IMG/VR virus record: IMGVR_UViG_3300023112_000063
Span: 1-32,114 of that record
Reading direction: 5' to 3' (one strand)
Length of the DNA stretch: 32,114 bases
Source of the DNA: a virus
Every line of letters begins with the position of its first letter. The stretch's first letter is position 1. A model generated the notes under the pieces. The model ran no database searches. It saw only the letters and a program-made list of their open reading frames with translations, and was not told the origin of the DNA. A program made the position numbers and the translations under genes. Positions 30,127 through 32,114 of this stretch are shown piece after piece.

Positions 30127-30205
30127 AAAGATACCACAACAAACCACTCTCAACAACCTAAAACCTTTGTTTGGTATCTTTTGTTACGTCTAGCGATGTG
30201 TTAGC
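30127..30205 (-). repeat. Long repeat copy C with hairpin (family 2)
   Basis: Bases 30170-30205 copy the repeat at 2681-2717 in reverse orientation. It begins inside the stop region of the methyltransferase gene (TAG-CTAAC). AAAGATACC (30127-30135) pairs exactly with GGTATCTTT (within 30173-30181), with a second 6-bp AACAAA/TTTGTT stem inside. It is bounded by the methyltransferase stop on one side and the HNH start on the other. Confidence 0.75.
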
Positions 30206-30867
30206 TACAACACTACTTTAGTGCTTTTAAGTATCTCTTCACACAATTGCTGTGGTATTTTAGATCGGTTGTAACTTCCTTTTTTACCCTGTGTTCCTGT
30301 CTTTGCTCCACGCCTTGCACTTTCGTGGTGGCAATGCCTGTCTATTATCTCTCCAGTTTCTTTATTGTACTTAAAGTTTTTACACATTGGTCTTGGATTC
30401 CAAGTTTTAGAGTTAGTCCAAATATCAGTTGGCTTTGCTCTATCATCTCCATATTTACAATACCATACTGTATGTCTTTTAAACTCTTGCATCCATTCCA
30501 TATGCCTTAACATCCCTCTTGGGTTCTCAATAAAAAAAACTAAGTTAGGGTTAATCAATAACCACTCTTTAATTAATCCAATCCAATGTTGGTTTACCGT
30601 ATCGCATTTAATAGCGTATTCGCTTTTAGGTTCTTTCGTGTTGGTTCGGTGTGTACTACAAGCTGCTATGCTATAAGTAGTGCAATCTGGAGAAGCCCAA
30701 ATTACATCAGGCGCAAATGGAACATCTTCTTTTTTTAGTTCTCCAATATCAATAGTTAAATCTATTTTATCGTATTCAGTCCAATCTACGCTAAATACTT
30801 CAAATCCTTGTTTCTCAGCTTCATTTCCTACACTTCTTGATCCTGCGAATAATTCTAATAATTTCAT
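30205..30867 (-). CDS. Cytosine DNA methyltransferase-like protein, 220 aa
   Basis: A second, different C5-methyltransferase-like protein. ELFAGSRSVGNEAEK (5-19) is the SAM-binding motif I. WASPDCTTYS (57-66) gives the motif IV Cys at 62, with an extra Asp between Pro and Cys. FFIENPRGMLRHM (111-123) contains the motif VI ENP. The remaining motifs are less clear, and the C-terminus (CKNFKYNKETGEIIDRHCHHESARRGAK) is basic and Cys/His-rich. No restriction gene is adjacent. Upstream is a family 1 hairpin; downstream is the family 2 repeat. It is probably an anti-restriction enzyme. Activity is inferred. Confidence 0.82.
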   Translation of the reverse strand: MKLLELFAGSRSVGNEAEKQGFEVFSVDWTEYDKIDLTIDIGELKKEDVPFAPDVIWASPDCTTYSIAACSTHRTNTKEPKSEYAIKCDTVNQHWIGLIKEWLLINPNLVFFIENPRGMLRHMEWMQEFKRHTVWYCKYGDDRAKPTDIWTNSKTWNPRPMCKNFKYNKETGEIIDRHCHHESARRGAKTGTQGKKGSYNRSKIPQQLCEEILKSTKVVL

Positions 30868-31159
30868 AATTTCGTTTTAATAATACCGTGCAGTAGCTAA
30901 CACGATATAAAATTCATTGTTTCGTTGCACTACACAACGCATCTTATACTAACCGTTGTATATAAGTGGCTGAGTAAGGCTTGCTTTTAAGCGAATTTAA
31001 GATTTTCTCCACCTTAATCTACATTATTGTATTGCCACCAACATACAACATTACCTATAAGTAATGCCTATATAATCTCTTCTGATCCAAAATTAATCAA
31101 CATAATTTCTGCTATTTATATGGTTACGTAGTTTACAGGCACTACTTATAGCCTTGTCA
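30868..31159 (-). other. Intergenic region with two hairpin elements
   Basis: About 290 bases without a supported gene. It contains a family 1 element (see 30896-30960) and a 15-arm hairpin: CTATAAGTAATGCCT (31055-31069) with AGGCACTACTTATAG (31137-31151), one wobble on the - strand and a 67-base loop. The hairpin lies directly after the stop of the Cys-rich gene at 31160. No T-run follows either stem. Confidence 0.6.
30896..30960 (-). repeat. Gene-end hairpin, family 1, - strand copy
   Basis: Read on the - strand it starts ACGGTTAGTATAAG, like copy 1 at 278, and ends TTTTATAT-CGTGTTAGCTACTG. The flank after GTTAGC is again TACTG..CGG and an AT-rich leader before the methyltransferase start at 30867. 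The inner stem is more degenerate than in copies 1 to 3. Confidence 0.6.
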
Positions 31160-31396
31160 TTATCTGCAATTGCTAATGTGTTCTATTAAATCTTCTTTAG
31201 CTTCCGTCAGGCTGTCACATTCACCCCATTCGCTCCACTCGTATTCTTCACCACATTTACAGTCAGCAATCCCTTCATAATATTCTTCGCCTTCCTCATT
31301 ACATCGGTTACTGTAGTCAATTTCTTCATCAGGTATATTCAATCCACAAGAGCAGATAACACAACCTAAATTTAATTCTTCATTCGTTTCACTCAT
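31160..31396 (-). CDS. Cys-rich acidic small protein, 78 aa
   Basis: Four cysteine-containing segments (CVICSCG, RC, CKCG, C), many Glu, and the C-terminus HISNCR suggest metal binding. No known family. The stop is TAATGA, followed by CAAGGCTAT as at 25-39. The start lies beside an inverted partial copy of the family 1 right end (TTTATACATTGGCAGTAATAC, 31414-31434). Confidence 0.6.
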   Translation of the reverse strand: MSETNEELNLGCVICSCGLNIPDEEIDYSNRCNEEGEEYYEGIADCKCGEEYEWSEWGECDSLTEAKEDLIEHISNCR

Positions 31397-31433
31397 TTCT
31401 AACTAATTTTAGCTTTATACATTGGCAGTAATA

Positions 31434-31694
31434 CTATTTCACAGACTCAAAGTTATCCTCAAAGTATGCTTTTGCTACTAGCCATTGGTCGTGATGATTC
31501 TTAGGGTTTCTAGCTATCATGTCACCAATCTTTGGACTACCTGCTATTCTGTCCTCTTGCGATACCGAAACAACATTATAACTATTCCCTATCTCAAATG
31601 TAATCCTACCATTATCTAAGGTATCTAAATCTTTTTGTGTTACATTTCTTAGTTCAGCTTTTTGAACTCTATCGTACTCTTTAAATTCACTCAT
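31434..31694 (-). CDS. Hypothetical protein, 86 aa
   Basis: Begins MSEFKEYDRVQKAELRNVTQ. A short core (GRITFEIGNSYNVVSVSQEDRIAGSPKIGDMIARNPKNHHDQWLVAKAYFEDNF) is a small beta-rich pattern seen in phage proteins of unknown function. It starts three bases after the stop of the next upstream gene. No catalytic residues are visible. Confidence 0.6.
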   Translation of the reverse strand: MSEFKEYDRVQKAELRNVTQKDLDTLDNGRITFEIGNSYNVVSVSQEDRIAGSPKIGDMIARNPKNHHDQWLVAKAYFEDNFESVK

Positions 31695-31696
31695 AT

Positions 31697-31897
31697 TTAT
31701 TTTATCTTTAAAGTTTCAATTAATACTTTTATTCTAGCTTTTGATACATGCCAAAGAACGCTTCTATAACAATATACACTACTCCCAGCCTTTTCTAGCT
31801 TATCCCATCCTACTCGATTATAATAACTCTTAATTAAGTTTTTACCTTGTCTAAGATGACGTAATTCGTCATTCAAACTCCCTTTAGTTCTACTCAT
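31697..31897 (-). CDS. Basic small protein, 66 aa
   Basis: Start at 31897 (MSRTKGSLNDELRHLRQG), just after the hairpin element; an earlier in-frame ATG is possible. It is a basic helical protein (pattern LRHLRQGKNLIKSYYNRVGWDKL) that could bind nucleic acid. No family is recognised. Confidence 0.5.
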   Translation of the reverse strand: MSRTKGSLNDELRHLRQGKNLIKSYYNRVGWDKLEKAGSSVYCYRSVLWHVSKARIKVLIETLKIK

Positions 31898-31906
31898 AAC
31901 ATTCAA

Positions 31907-32050
31907 TGTTTAATCAACCGTACTACTGCCAACAATGTATATAAAAAAAGTGGGGCTGTTGTGCCTACACTTAAGGTAGTTAATAGTTTAAGTTTGCAAC
32001 CTTGCCCTAAAACCGTTAGCCAATTTCCCCACCATTTAATATACTTGTCA
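31907..32050 (-). repeat. Gene-end element, family 1, right-end copy
   Basis: On the - strand, GGCTAACGGTTTTAGGGC and, about 90 bases later, TTTATATACATTGTTGGCAGTAGTACGG give the two ends of a family 1 element, with GTTGGC where other copies have GTTAGC. The inner part is long and contains short inverted repeats (ACTTAA/TTAAGT). It separates the partial gene at the right edge from the basic small gene. Confidence 0.5.
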
Positions 32051-32114
32051 TTATATGGCAATGAAATATTTTTCCCATTCACCAAAACCGTGTTCCTCTA
32101 ATTCATCGTCATAA
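32051..32114 (-). CDS. 3' end of a gene cut by the window edge
   Basis: On the - strand the last 20 sense codons of a frame end DDELEEHGFGEWEKYFIAI and the tandem stop TAA-TGA, followed by CAAG as in the other gene-end motifs. It is acidic; no family can be named from so little. Confidence 0.55.
   Translation of the reverse strand, partial: YDDELEEHGFGEWEKYFIAI

Noticed and set aside
30247-30880. + strand frames of 66-103 codons over the methyltransferase
   Set aside because: They are antisense to a gene with clear motifs I, IV and VI.
31903-32085. 60-codon - strand frame at the right edge
   Set aside because: It overlaps the partial gene ending at 32051 and runs through the hairpin element; the composition looks like translated non-coding DNA.
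1-32114. CRISPR array, rRNA or tRNA genes
   Set aside because: No regularly spaced direct repeats with spacers were seen. No cloverleaf-like sequence with a TTC-type T-arm and matching acceptor stem was found by eye; a covariance-model search would be decisive.

Overview
This window reads as part of a tailed (siphovirus-like) phage or prophage genome from a member of the Bacteroidota, probably a flavobacterium. The DNA is strongly AT-rich. Starts are typically preceded by an AT-rich leader ending in AATT-ATG rather than a Shine-Dalgarno box, and candidate promoters fit the Bacteroidota TAnnTTTG element. The virion and terminase proteins also look like those of Bacteroidota phages. No rRNA, tRNA, integrase or CRISPR array was recognised.

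Layout. (1) Positions 1-2760, + strand: an accessory array of small unknown proteins, a cytosine-methyltransferase-like protein and a Dam-type adenine methyltransferase. The units are separated by related hairpins that end in GTTAGC. (2) Positions 2820-4397, - strand: a lysis block with a holin-like protein, a stand-alone response-regulator receiver domain, a small one-TM protein and an M15-type endolysin. (3) Positions 4400-8682, - strand: beta-helix tail spike, small virion protein, connector-like protein, portal. (4) Positions 8704-11079, + strand: an island of three genes with a perfect divergent dyad at its promoter and its own terminator. (5) Positions 11065-25499, - strand: structural and packaging genes, in transcription order small and large terminase, a tail assembly chaperone pair with a likely programmed -1 frameshift, tail completion proteins, large tail proteins, tape measure, ClpP-like prohead protease, major capsid protein and another structural protein. 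(6) Positions 25547-29048, - strand: small early-type genes, including a lipoprotein with a possible surface-export signal, a truncated HigA-like antitoxin and a winged-helix protein. (7) Positions 29101-32114, - strand: recombination and DNA-modification genes (NinB-like, RusA, HNH, a second cytosine methyltransferase) and more small unknown genes.

How it fits together. Nearly all - strand genes could be read as long overlapping operons running from the right end toward the lysis block. The left + strand array converges on that block at about 2.7-2.8 kb. Both flanks carry the same families of intergenic hairpins, a near-identical 36-37 nt repeat in three copies, and small proteins with a shared helical N-terminal module but unrelated C-terminal parts. 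This looks like a system of exchangeable gene cassettes bordering the conserved phage core, and it is the most interesting feature of the window. Several genes shorter than 60 codons, not obvious by length alone, were added because they tile tightly with their neighbours.
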